Shown in pieces: positions 16,145 to 25,419 of a stretch of DNA of 64,000 nucleotides. A model generated the notes under the pieces. That model saw only the letters and a program-made list of their open reading frames with translations. It had not been told where the DNA came from and did not search any database. The DNA lies in assembly GCA_033852175.1 (NCBI GenBank), contig JAWSUY010000029.1, positions 77,034 through 141,033 on the forward strand. Direction: 5' to 3'. This DNA is from Agarilytica sp033852175 (GTDB taxonomy: Bacteria > Pseudomonadota > Gammaproteobacteria > Pseudomonadales > Cellvibrionaceae). Position 1 is the first letter of the stretch. Every line of letters starts with the position of its first letter. Both the position numbers and the translations under genes were made by a program.

Positions 16145-16288
16145 CGTTCATATCGACAAGGGTGCCGCAAAAGAGAGCAGAAACTAGACGTACCCAAAGC
16201 AGAATTTTACATTCCAAATTCGAGGCCCATAGTTTATGGACAAGAAACAATTTATTAGAAGTAAATTGGCGTTAATGAAACAAGACAA

Positions 16289-16597
16289 TCAATCTGATTT
16301 TTCAGATATAGTCGATGAATTGGGAAAGATGAATGAGTCAGGGAAAAGGGTAATAAAGTCGTACTTTTGTAACGCATAAACAATAGGGCCTTTAGTCAGC
16401 TCTACTGCAATGGCAATCGGTCCATTAAACTTTTCAAATAGAGCTAGCGCCCACTCGTCAATAGATTCAACGTTATGAAGAAGATTAGAAAAAACGCGTT
16501 TATTACTGTCGGCAGATTGTAAGCAAATATAGTGCTTTTTGTTTGCCCAATCAATGCCGATGATGGCTTTAAAGTTGCCTTTAATTAGGTTCGCCAT
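16289..16597 (-). pseudogene. IS110-family transposase, N-terminal remnant
   Basis: The first 85 or so residues match the start of IS110 DEDD transposases: IIGIDWANKKHYICL carries the first catalytic Asp, and VESIDEWALALFEKFNGPIAIAVELTKGPIVYALQKY carries the Glu region. After FITLFP the sequence departs from the family and stops at 102 residues instead of about 320-400. The rest of the transposase is absent to the left, so this is a broken copy. The upstream flank (16,598-16,760) would be the left end of the element. Confidence 0.8.
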
Positions 16598-17022
16598 GAT
16601 TCGTCACCTTGATCAGTTAGAGAGATGTAAACATGCAAGCTTAAGCTCTGCGAAAACAATATAGAGAGCGATCAATGAGCGGGCCCTGAGTATTCGTTGA
16701 TGAGCTTAAGGACATCCGTAAAGTCGAAAACAAAGCGGTAAACATCGAATGTTTAGTGGAAGTGTTCGTACTATACGGATGCATGTCTTGATCAGTGGAT
16801 ATAATACACCCACATAAATAGTATTACTTAATCAAGACCAAAAGACTATATTGTGGAAGAAACGGAATTTGGCGCCAAATCCAGCATAAGCTGGTTATGA
16901 GTAATATAAGCTGACAGCCAGCGTCGGCTAGTCGCCCAAAGCGGACATTGCGGCCATCAAGATTATTACCGCCCGATAGGCGCGGGTTATTAGAAAGTTA
17001 AGAAATTAAAGGAGGACCACAT
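16598..17022. other. IS110 left-flank remnant and first cassette boundary
   Basis: No gene is seen. The part next to the transposase remnant (16,598-16,760) includes a 9-base inverted pair (GAGCTTAAG/CTTAAGCTC on the minus strand) and is where an IS110 bridge RNA would be encoded if intact. The part from 16,870 to 17,010 carries two motifs shared with later boundaries: GCCCAAAGCGGACATT at 16,934 and ATAGGCGCGGGTTATTA at 16,976. Confidence 0.45.
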
Positions 17023-17799
17023 TTGATTGATGAAAGTAATCCCGCCGGAAGGTTGCATAAAATCTTAGTGCGAGCAAAAAACAGACCTGACCAAGAAAAT
17101 ATTCGTAAGGTCTGGGCGACTGTATTAGATGTCGAAGAAAACGATGTAATTGTTACGAAAGCCGTGGTTGAGCTGTACTCTCTTTCAAACGAGATTCAGT
17201 CTTTGATAAAAATGAATGTCCAGCTAAATCATGAGTTATATCTAAAATCATTTAATAGAATTAATCAATCATTTTTCCCTCTCAATCTTGGTGGATCTTG
17301 GAAGTCTGTTAAAGGACATTTAACGGAGGAGTGTCTTACAAGGCTACAGTTTTGTGCTCAAGAGCTATCGACATTCTATACAGAAGACACTTTATCAGAA
17401 AAAGACCTGAAAGAAATAATAGAAAATACAGAGGCTCTTTTTGAATCTGTTTATGTATCTTCTCTTCCTGATGGTTTACGATTATCACTTTTAGAAGACG
17501 TGGAGCGTTTAAGAAATTCGATTGCCATGTATCGCATCAAAGGCGCCAAAGGTTTAAAGGAAGCTCTCCAAGGAACAATCGGTGCAGTGGTAGCAAATCA
17601 GGAAGAACTTAAAGAGACGTCAGAGCAGAACCCTGATGTAATAAAAAGACTTGGAGAACTAATTGACAAGTTGGATTCTTTTACTTCGAGAGCCTTAAAG
17701 TTAAAAAAAATGTTAACAAAGCCGATCCGCTACTTAATAGAAAAGGTAACTGACCCAGAAGCTGAGGATGTCGTCAACGAAAGTGAATCAGATACTTAA
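17023..17799 (+). CDS. Unknown protein (cassette gene)
   Basis: The start is a TTG six bases after a perfect GGAGGA ribosome binding site (17,011-17,016). The 258-residue protein is almost entirely helical. It has no signal peptide or strong membrane segment and ends in an acidic tail (ACDPEAEDVV-type). No family is recognised. It is the first of a run of plus-strand genes separated by repeated boundary sequences. Its base composition is AT-richer than the core genes, which fits acquired DNA. Confidence 0.65.
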   Translation: MIDESNPAGRLHKILVRAKNRPDQENIRKVWATVLDVEENDVIVTKAVVELYSLSNEIQSLIKMNVQLNHELYLKSFNRINQSFFPLNLGGSWKSVKGHLTEECLTRLQFCAQELSTFYTEDTLSEKDLKEIIENTEALFESVYVSSLPDGLRLSLLEDVERLRNSIAMYRIKGAKGLKEALQGTIGAVVANQEELKETSEQNPDVIKRLGELIDKLDSFTSRALKLKKMLTKPIRYLIEKVTDPEAEDVVNESESDT

Positions 17800-17824
17800 C
17801 AATGCTGTCATAGGAAAGTTCTAA

Positions 17825-18020
17825 ATGAGCTACCCGGCGATGACTATGGGTTTTCGGGTTTTTGAAAATTGCACGGCCAGATAATGGCTCTCGGTTAACC
17901 ATTGCCTTCAATAGACTGGATGATATGGAAACCTATCGGATGGAGAGTTCGTATGGATTCGAACTTGTTGAGTATCCTGAAATTAGTGCTTACATGGGAG
18001 AGTACACCGCAAAATCTTAG
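17825..18020 (+). pseudogene. Frameshifted small gene
   Basis: An ATG with an AGGAAAG ribosome binding site starts MSYPAMTMGFRVFENCTAR and stops at 17,884. The plus-one frame then continues as a coding-like stretch (from PDNGSRLTIAFNRLDDMETY to EYTAKS) ending at 18,020. Joining the two frames near 17,880 gives one protein of about 64 residues. Either the gene has suffered a one-base change, the base call is wrong, or there is programmed frameshifting. No family is recognised. Confidence 0.45.
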
Positions 18021-18305
18021 TCTAAGGAATTGCAAAAGTTTACGGAGAAACTGAATTAAATTAAAACTTAAAAACAGGATAGCCGCTCATAGGCGCGGGT
18101 TATTACGACGCTAATGTCCGGCTTGTAGAAAAACCAGAAGACGTATTATGGCGATATACCGCATTTTTAAGTGCTAAGCACTTGTTTATAGTGTCATTCT
18201 TGGCGCTATAGTATTGGCCCTTAAGTTTGCCAAGGTGCGTATTAATGTATAACCAGATTCTCAAGGCCCGCGTTGCAGCGGTTCTGCTGAAAAAAAGGGG
18301 GAGGT
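18021..18305. other. Cassette boundary region
   Basis: No gene is seen. It contains ATAGGCGCGGGTTATTA at 18,089-18,105, identical over 17 bases to the sequence at 16,976. This is followed by TTATTACGACGCTAATGTCC, which aligns with TTATTACGCGGGCGTTAATG at 21,101. It ends with a GGGGGAGG ribosome binding site for the next gene. Confidence 0.5.
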
Positions 18306-18698
18306 ATGAACGAAATATGGGAAAATGAAGACCTAATACGTATGCTGTTCATGCTTGTGGGATTCTTCTTAGGGCATCGTTTAGCAATAGGTAGGGATCG
18401 AACAAGGGAGCGCATTGCTGCTACCGAGTGTGCTAGAAAAATAATTAATAGCTCACTGTCAGATATAAGGAATGGTGGCTTTGGAATAAATCCTGACGTC
18501 CCTAAAGAACTAGAAAATATTTATGACTACATTCCGTGGCACGGTAAGATCGGGTATTTAATATTTAAAGCACTTTATACGCACTGTTGTAAAAACTCAG
18601 GATATATGGATGATTCAGAAGACTGGGTGTTCACTATAAGTTCTAAAAAAACAAAATTTATCCTTAACAACTTGAAAAGACTTGTCCCGTTAAGATGA
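18306..18698 (+). CDS. Small unknown protein with N-terminal membrane segment
   Basis: The protein has 130 residues and a strong GGGGGAGG ribosome binding site. Residues 10-26 (LIRMLFMLVGFFLGHRL) can form one membrane helix or anchor. The rest is soluble, with two adjacent Cys (HCCKNSG) and a DIPEL-like loop. No family is recognised. It stands alone between two boundary regions, as a gene cassette would. Confidence 0.6.
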   Translation: MNEIWENEDLIRMLFMLVGFFLGHRLAIGRDRTRERIAATECARKIINSSLSDIRNGGFGINPDVPKELENIYDYIPWHGKIGYLIFKALYTHCCKNSGYMDDSEDWVFTISSKKTKFILNNLKRLVPLR

Positions 18699-18905
18699 AA
18701 CATACGAGGCGGATATAGGGTCAAATCATAATCGTACTGCCATCTCAATAGCGCCTAGCTCATATAAGTTCGGATAAACGTTGGAAATGTCCGCTATGTG
18801 GAAGTTTGTGCCCAGATATCGGTTATGCGAGTATTCAGTGTAATACTCAAAGATCAATTTAGTTCCATACTTTAAGTTCCAGCATCAAAAATCGGAGCTT
18901 AAGTT

Positions 18906-19529
18906 ATGACAGCAATAAATAAGTCCTCAGGTAATACCCCTTGGAATAAAGGGAAACTAATTGGGCAGAAGTTACCCCTCAAGCTTGAGGAAGTCTGGGC
19001 AATACGCATCAGGCTAGAAATATCTAAAAACATACGAAACCTCGCTTTGTTTAATATTGCAATTGATAGCAAACTGAGAGCTTGCGATTTAGTAAAGCTA
19101 AAGGTGCTAGATGTTAGTCACGCAGGGAAAGTACAATCGAGAGCGATGATCTGTCAGCAGAAAACAGGCACTCCCGTCCAGTTTGAAATAACAGAGAAAG
19201 CGCGCAAGTCTCTTATGATCTGGATACAGCAAGAAAATCTGTCTTCAAGTGATTTTTTATTCAAGAGCCGCGCGGACAGTTCTAAACATATTTCAACGCG
19301 ACAGTATGCCAGAATTGTGGATTCGTGGGCTGAGATTCTAGGGTTAGACGCCTCTGCCTACGGTACGCACTCTATCAGGCGGACCAAGGCGTCCTTGATC
19401 TACAAGCAAACTAAGAATCTAAGAGCTGTTCAGCTTCTCTTGGGGCACGCCAAGCTTGAAAGCACAGTTCGTTATTTAGGCGTCGAAATCGACGACGCAT
19501 TGGAGATTGCTGAGAAAATTAATGTATGA
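18906..19529 (+). CDS. Solo tyrosine recombinase (catalytic domain only)
   Basis: The protein has 207 residues. The catalytic set is visible: Arg in SKLRACDLVKLKVLD, a Lys in the MICQQKTGTP beta-hairpin, HSIRRTKAS (H-x-x-R), the second His in LLLGHAKLESTVRYLG, and the nucleophile Tyr in the same motif. The N-terminal core-binding domain of XerC-like proteins is missing; a basic leader (TPWNKGKLIGQK) replaces it. Small recombinases of this type are common in gammaproteobacterial mobile DNA. It is not an integron integrase, because the IntI-specific insertion is absent. It may move itself or its neighbours. Confidence 0.85.
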   Translation: MTAINKSSGNTPWNKGKLIGQKLPLKLEEVWAIRIRLEISKNIRNLALFNIAIDSKLRACDLVKLKVLDVSHAGKVQSRAMICQQKTGTPVQFEITEKARKSLMIWIQQENLSSSDFLFKSRADSSKHISTRQYARIVDSWAEILGLDASAYGTHSIRRTKASLIYKQTKNLRAVQLLLGHAKLESTVRYLGVEIDDALEIAEKINV

Positions 19530-19662
19530 TTATAGGTCAGGGTATTTGGGGTTGAGGAGTGGCCAGTTATCGCTGAGCTTCTCGCCCAGAGCGAACATTG
19601 ATTTAAAAAATAGGTCACACTGGGGGAAACCCTTATACAATTCAAATGATTATGGGGATAAT

Positions 19663-20229
19663 ATGGACATAAATATGTTGAAGGCTACAGTCTTTGAGGC
19701 GGGAAAGTCTGTTTCTGTATCTACGATGTTTTTACTTTTTGCGGCAACTATTCTAATTATTGCTACCTATTTATCAGAGCCAAATGAAAAAATACAAATA
19801 GCATTGTTCGGATTAACGCTGAATAAAGTTAATGCGGTTTCACTATTGTTTATTCTTTACAACGCGGCTTTTTTGCGATTTGTTTTGTGTATGAATCACC
19901 ATAAATGCCTCTACTGGCAGCTGGTATTAAAAACTCCAAGAGAAGATGCTTCTGGTTTATGGGTAGTCATATACCCTAGTGCTATTAACTACATTTTGAA
20001 TCACAGGCTCATATATGGCGGAGGCCGGTTTGGGGTTAACGCTGTATTCGCTGCTTCGGCAGTACTCGTGATTGCAATACTTCCAGCTTGCACCATTTTT
20101 TATCTATACAAAAATCATGGAGGTAATTTATTTCCACTTATATCTGCCAGTTTTTCGTTATTTATTTATTGGCTTACTGTTTACAATATGAAGGCCGATT
20201 TAGAAAAAGCCAGAAATATTATCGAGTAG
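19663..20229 (+). CDS. Unknown membrane protein (cassette gene)
   Basis: The start at 19,663 (MDINMLKATV) follows a GGGGAT ribosome binding site. The longer frame upstream merely reads through the boundary region. The 188-residue product has about four membrane helices (FLLFAATILIIATYL, AVSLLFILYNAAFLRFVLC, VFAASAVLVIAILPACTIFYLY, LISASFSLFIYWLTVY). Helices 1 and 2 are followed by a cytoplasmic-like loop with HHKC. No family is recognised. Confidence 0.65.
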   Translation: MDINMLKATVFEAGKSVSVSTMFLLFAATILIIATYLSEPNEKIQIALFGLTLNKVNAVSLLFILYNAAFLRFVLCMNHHKCLYWQLVLKTPREDASGLWVVIYPSAINYILNHRLIYGGGRFGVNAVFAASAVLVIAILPACTIFYLYKNHGGNLFPLISASFSLFIYWLTVYNMKADLEKARNIIE

Positions 20230-20367
20230 AGCATACCGCATTGGCGCCGAGGACGGCATAAGGTTGTTATGAGTAATAGTACACTAATAGCCGATGTCGG
20301 CTGCTCGGCCTAAGCGGACACAAACAAATTGGCTGTATAAGGCAAGAAAGGTAGATCACAAGTAATT

Positions 20368-21066
20368 ATGAATTTAGACAACCTAAGATCAAGTTTTTTA
20401 TCGCCGGGAATACCTAATTTTGGTGAGCCTAAAAGAGAGCTAGACATCCAAGGCGAAGACGAAGGAGTTATTAATGAGTCAATCAAGGAGCTCGAAAAAT
20501 CGAACCTCAAAACAGAAGATTTATTTAAAGTCTTCAGTGACTGGCAGACAAAAAAAACGTTAACATCTAAAAGAATTTTCATTTCTACCTCCGTTCTCGT
20601 TGCTTCAGCAGCTTGGATTGGTATTGACTATACTGACTTAACCTTTTTTGGTGTGAAAGTAGCCAACGGCTCTCCCGATAGGTTTATCGCATTTATTCTT
20701 TTGTCTATCGTTATTAGCGGGATATTCTACGAGTTTTCCAGACTAATCGACGCTTCTGTTAGGCAAGCAAAAATCAATCATATTAATGGCGACTTAAATG
20801 GCTTAGTAAAGCCAATTAGCACTATAGATGGAGTTATGGATCGGAATGATATCGAAAGTTTCAGTGATTTATATTATGATTTTAGATCTTCTTTAAGTGG
20901 TGGTGGGCATGATGCCATCAATGTATATAGGGCAGTTAAATTCTACGAAAATAATTTATCTAAAGCGGGGCTTGGGTTGACCGTTGTAACCGTAATGGAA
21001 CATGCATTAACTTACTCAATTGCAGTTTTCTCTTTGGTTGTATTGACTAAGCAGCTAGTACAATGA
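20368..21066 (+). CDS. Unknown membrane protein (cassette gene)
   Basis: The protein has 232 residues. A soluble N-terminus of about 70 residues precedes membrane helices near 73-88 (STSVLVASAAWIGIDY), 108-130 (FIAFILLSIVISGIFYEFS) and 208-230. The loop between the second and third helix is about 75 residues and contains a Gly-rich SGGGHDA. No family is recognised. It is the last plus-strand gene before the attC-like site at 21,070. Confidence 0.65.
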   Translation: MNLDNLRSSFLSPGIPNFGEPKRELDIQGEDEGVINESIKELEKSNLKTEDLFKVFSDWQTKKTLTSKRIFISTSVLVASAAWIGIDYTDLTFFGVKVANGSPDRFIAFILLSIVISGIFYEFSRLIDASVRQAKINHINGDLNGLVKPISTIDGVMDRNDIESFSDLYYDFRSSLSGGGHDAINVYRAVKFYENNLSKAGLGLTVVTVMEHALTYSIAVFSLVVLTKQLVQ

Positions 21067-21069
21067 GAT

Positions 21070-21120
21070 TCCTAACGAACGCGTCAATAAGAGCTCGCGT
21101 TTATTACGCGGGCGTTAATG
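21070..21120 (+). repeat. attC-like recombination site
   Basis: The sequence reads TAACG (21,073), AA, CGCGT (21,080), an unpaired C, AATAA, a 10-base loop, TTATT, ACGCG (21,106), GG, CGTTA (21,113). The outer arms pair with an AA/GG mismatch spacer and one extrahelical C on a single side. This is the R-L/L-R arrangement of folded integron attC sites, ending in GTTAATG (compare GTTRRRY). It is slightly shorter than the usual 57-base minimum. No IntI gene is in the window. Confidence 0.5.
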
Positions 21121-21499
21121 TCCTTTTTGTAAGATTAGCTGCCTAGATTGAGAACGTGGTGACAGTCCGTTATTGTTCAAAATCGGTCGTCGGAGAAAAA
21201 TCTCAGATGGTCCGCTTTGTGGAAAATGCTGACCCCCACTCTCCACGACTCAGGCAATAAACCCGGCACCAACCAACTCCCCCGTATTCGTATTTTTCAC
21301 GCAGAATTTCTCATCTTCCAATTCCACCCCCTCAGCAGCATACACCAGCACACAGCAGTACACCTCCCCCCTACGCGCATTTTTTCGCCACCACTGTCAA
21401 AATAGATCTCATCATATCGCTACTAATCCACTGGACATTTGATCGCAGCAGAGCGTTGATGGACACCAACAAACAAACCCAAAAAGGACGTCTAACCCA
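21121..21499. other. Gap with repeated cis-element
   Basis: No gene is seen; the 62-codon frame at 21,217 is low-complexity. A boundary-type motif GGTCCGCTTTGTGG lies near 21,209. CAGCATACACCAGCACACAG at 21,336-21,355 is repeated identically at 22,296-22,315, and CCCTACGC follows at 21,369. These probably control the gene at 21,500. Confidence 0.5.
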
Positions 21500-21943
21500 A
21501 TGAAAAATCAATCACCCATTCACTGCACAATCTACACACGTGAGGCCTTAGCGCTAAAATCAGATCACACATCCAAATGCATCAGTATGCAACAGACAAC
21601 GTGCGAAGCATTTGTTACCGACAATAAGGACAATGCATGGGTGCTGGACTCAACCATCTATTGCGATTCAGGTTTCTCTGGCATGAATGGTAAGCGACCT
21701 GGACTAACGCAACTGTTAGACGAGGCCAAGCAAGGTAAGGTGGACATTATTGTGATCGAATCATTCGACCGACTGGCACGCTGCCCTCAACTCTTGGCGA
21801 GCATAATTAAGCGCTTACAGTTTTATCAAGTGAAGCTAATCTCAATTTCTGATTACGGCAATAAAATGTCACCGGAAACAAAAACACAATTAAAAATGAA
21901 AATGGCTCGCTCCCTTAAGCCTATGTGCGCTTTGCTGCCATAA
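21500..21943 (+). CDS. Resolvase-domain protein lacking the catalytic serine (possibly a remnant)
   Basis: The protein has 147 residues and aligns along its length with the N-terminal domain of large serine recombinases of the YTRKS type. Matches include CTIYTRE, the QxxxCEAF helix, DSGFSG, RPGLTQLLDEAKQGKVDIIVIESFDRLAR and the following helix. The catalytic Ser position is Ala16 (YTREA), while the Arg of FDRLAR is kept. The zinc and coiled-coil DNA-binding regions are absent. It could be a decayed recombinase or a non-catalytic regulator of the intact recombinase nearby. Confidence 0.7.
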   Translation: MKNQSPIHCTIYTREALALKSDHTSKCISMQQTTCEAFVTDNKDNAWVLDSTIYCDSGFSGMNGKRPGLTQLLDEAKQGKVDIIVIESFDRLARCPQLLASIIKRLQFYQVKLISISDYGNKMSPETKTQLKMKMARSLKPMCALLP

Positions 21944-22256
21944 GTTCATCAAGCTCTTCCACCGATGTGGTTTTCATAACGGCAACAGAATTCACAAAAC
22001 TTTTATCGAGTTCTGGCTCATCCCAGTCTTTTGGTAATCCCTGCTCTGCGAGATGCATAAAGGTGTCGTGATCGACGCCTTCCTCATTGAGATATCTTAG
22101 AAAGGTATAGACTTTGTTGCTGGCTTCTTTCATCAGAGCCATTACCTCTGTTTGATTCAGCTTGTCCTTGGCATGATAATCTTCGAGCACAGTGTTGCGA
22201 ACACACTTATATACGATCACCTTGCTTAAATGTTTTAGATTCTCATCGTTTGTCAC
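21921..22256 (-). CDS. Conserved phage protein of unknown function
   Basis: The protein has 111 residues. The segment VIVYKCVRNTVLEDYHA and the later EVMALMKEASNKVYTFL resemble a small conserved protein found near integrases in many prophages; the function is unknown. It is convergent with the resolvase-like gene, and their 3' ends overlap by 23 bases. Its upstream region holds the 20-base repeat at 22,296. Confidence 0.65.
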   Translation of the reverse strand: MTNDENLKHLSKVIVYKCVRNTVLEDYHAKDKLNQTEVMALMKEASNKVYTFLRYLNEEGVDHDTFMHLAEQGLPKDWDEPELDKSFVNSVAVMKTTSVEELDELMAAKRT

Positions 22257-22295
22257 GATGCACCCCCAATTAAATAAAAAATATTTTTACCTCAC

Positions 22296-22365
22296 CAGCA
22301 TACACCAGCACACAGACGCCAACTCTAGCACACATTAACCATCAGCAGCCCTTTCTACCCTACAC
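22296..22365. promoter_or_regulatory. Repeated cis-element upstream of integrase genes
   Basis: CAGCATACACCAGCACACAG (22,296-22,315), a further AGCACACATT (22,327) and CCCTACAC (22,358) lie between divergent genes at 22,256 and 22,443. The arrangement is shared with 21,336-21,376 and, more loosely, 2,652-2,690. It probably binds a phage-encoded regulator. Confidence 0.45.
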
Positions 22366-22442
22366 GATTTTTTTATCCAAACCTTACACAATGGCAATCA
22401 TGTTTTTTACAGTTCACAAACGAAGGATGCGATTGTCACGCC

Positions 22443-22628
22443 ATGTCAGAAAAACCACCTAATTTAAAAAAATCTTTATTGAAGATGCACGGCACTTCGA
22501 GCAACACTCCCGTATCACAACCGTCTCAGAATTTGGGGCTGATCGCACTGGTAAAGTTTCTGGCACGACGTGCAGCAGAAGCCGATTACCAAGCATCGAA
22601 GCAAAAAACTAAAACTAAACTTCATTAA
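22443..22628 (+). CDS. Small phage protein upstream of integrase
   Basis: The protein has 61 residues. The C-terminal half LIALVKFLARRAAEADY is an amphipathic helix that I associate with small proteins often found just before phage recombinases. The ribosome binding site is weak. The gene ends 16 bases before the recombinase ATG, so the two may be co-transcribed. It might modulate recombination direction; this is inference. Confidence 0.5.
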   Translation: MSEKPPNLKKSLLKMHGTSSNTPVSQPSQNLGLIALVKFLARRAAEADYQASKQKTKTKLH

Positions 22629-22644
22629 CCAACCAGGAATTGTG

Positions 22645-24369
<1,725 letters not shown>

Positions 24370-24454
24370 CCGGATTGATTAGGACCTTCGCCCTGATCAA
24401 GGTGGCGCATTATAGGGGCCACCCTGCAAGGGGTCAAGCGACATTTCAAAAACT

Positions 24455-25387
24455 TTAACAGGTATTTTTATCGCCTAAAATATCGTCATATGGCGCAGCA
24501 TAAACCTGCGCTTTTATTGACCCAACAAAACAGCTCGACAGCAACTTCATCGGAACAACCACATCCGAAAACCCTACCCTATAGTCTCTCACAGCTTTCA
24601 TCAGCTCGCCGCGCTCCACTCCCGAAAGATCACCTCCGCACGACGCTACCAATTTCGTCATAACCAAAACATGCCGCTCACGTAAAACAGTAGATTTGAG
24701 ACACTGCATAAAGTACTTAAAATATTCTTGCGCGGCACTTTGTATATTCTCTTCGCTAAGCTCACTCAACGCCCAATCCAACTCCTCCCGCTCATCTGTC
24801 GAGTGCGCCATTAACACGTACTCATAACGACTGTGAAAATCAGCCACCCCCTGCATACATAAAGCAGGAATAACGCCGAACATCCAATCTTCATACGCCC
24901 GGACCCTCGCAATAAAATTGCACCTTGCCCCAAGCTCAGCCAACTTTAGCTCTTCCTCCATCGGCAACAACGGCTTTTCATTTAACAAGGCTCGGACGTA
25001 CGCCCCAGAATAGCGCCCGTTTTGTGGCTGCCCCTCAAGAAATATGGGAGCGCTAGACAACGCGCAGCTGGGGGATTTATGCATCAGAATATAACCGCAA
25101 AGGTGGGGAGGTTTTTCAGCAACCACTTTTGCATAATCCGATAAAGAATCAGTAACATCTAAAGAGCGGGAAAAAGTACCCACCACACGAGGGCTAGTCA
25201 CACTGCCAACCATACGGACAGGCTCCCGAGGAACACCAAGACCAATGGCAACCTCAGGACAAAACGGATGAAATTCAAAAATACGGGATAAATAATCGAT
25301 GCAAAGACTGGAGCGCTTATGCCCTCCAGAATAACGAACCTCCTGCCCCATAAGACAGGAGCTTACTCCTACATCAATTTTTCTCAC
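24455..25387 (-). CDS. DUF523-DUF1722 (YbgA-like) protein
   Basis: The protein has 310 residues. The N-terminal DUF523 domain (residues 3-155) has VGVSSCLMGQEVRYSGGHKR, FCPEVAIGLGVPREP and ILMHKSPSCAL, with the three Cys that bind an iron-sulfur cluster in the related thiouracil desulfurase TudS. The C-terminal DUF1722 domain spans about 185-300. Family members are often next to photolyase and MerR genes; here neither is present. A sulfur-removing or tRNA/uracil-related salvage role is inferred from TudS. Confidence 0.85.
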   Translation of the reverse strand: MRKIDVGVSSCLMGQEVRYSGGHKRSSLCIDYLSRIFEFHPFCPEVAIGLGVPREPVRMVGSVTSPRVVGTFSRSLDVTDSLSDYAKVVAEKPPHLCGYILMHKSPSCALSSAPIFLEGQPQNGRYSGAYVRALLNEKPLLPMEEELKLAELGARCNFIARVRAYEDWMFGVIPALCMQGVADFHSRYEYVLMAHSTDEREELDWALSELSEENIQSAAQEYFKYFMQCLKSTVLRERHVLVMTKLVASCGGDLSGVERGELMKAVRDYRVGFSDVVVPMKLLSSCFVGSIKAQVYAAPYDDILGDKNTC

Positions 25388-25419
25388 AAACGCCTACATC
25401 ATAGAGATATCAAGCCCAA

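Noticed and set aside
18906..19529. Integron integrase IntI for the cassette-like region
   Set aside because: The protein is catalytic-domain only, about 200 residues, and lacks the extra IntI motif and N-terminal domain.
19507..19662. N-terminal extension of the membrane protein encoded at 19,663
   Set aside because: It overlaps the recombinase end and a non-coding boundary motif. The ATG at 19,663 has the ribosome binding site.
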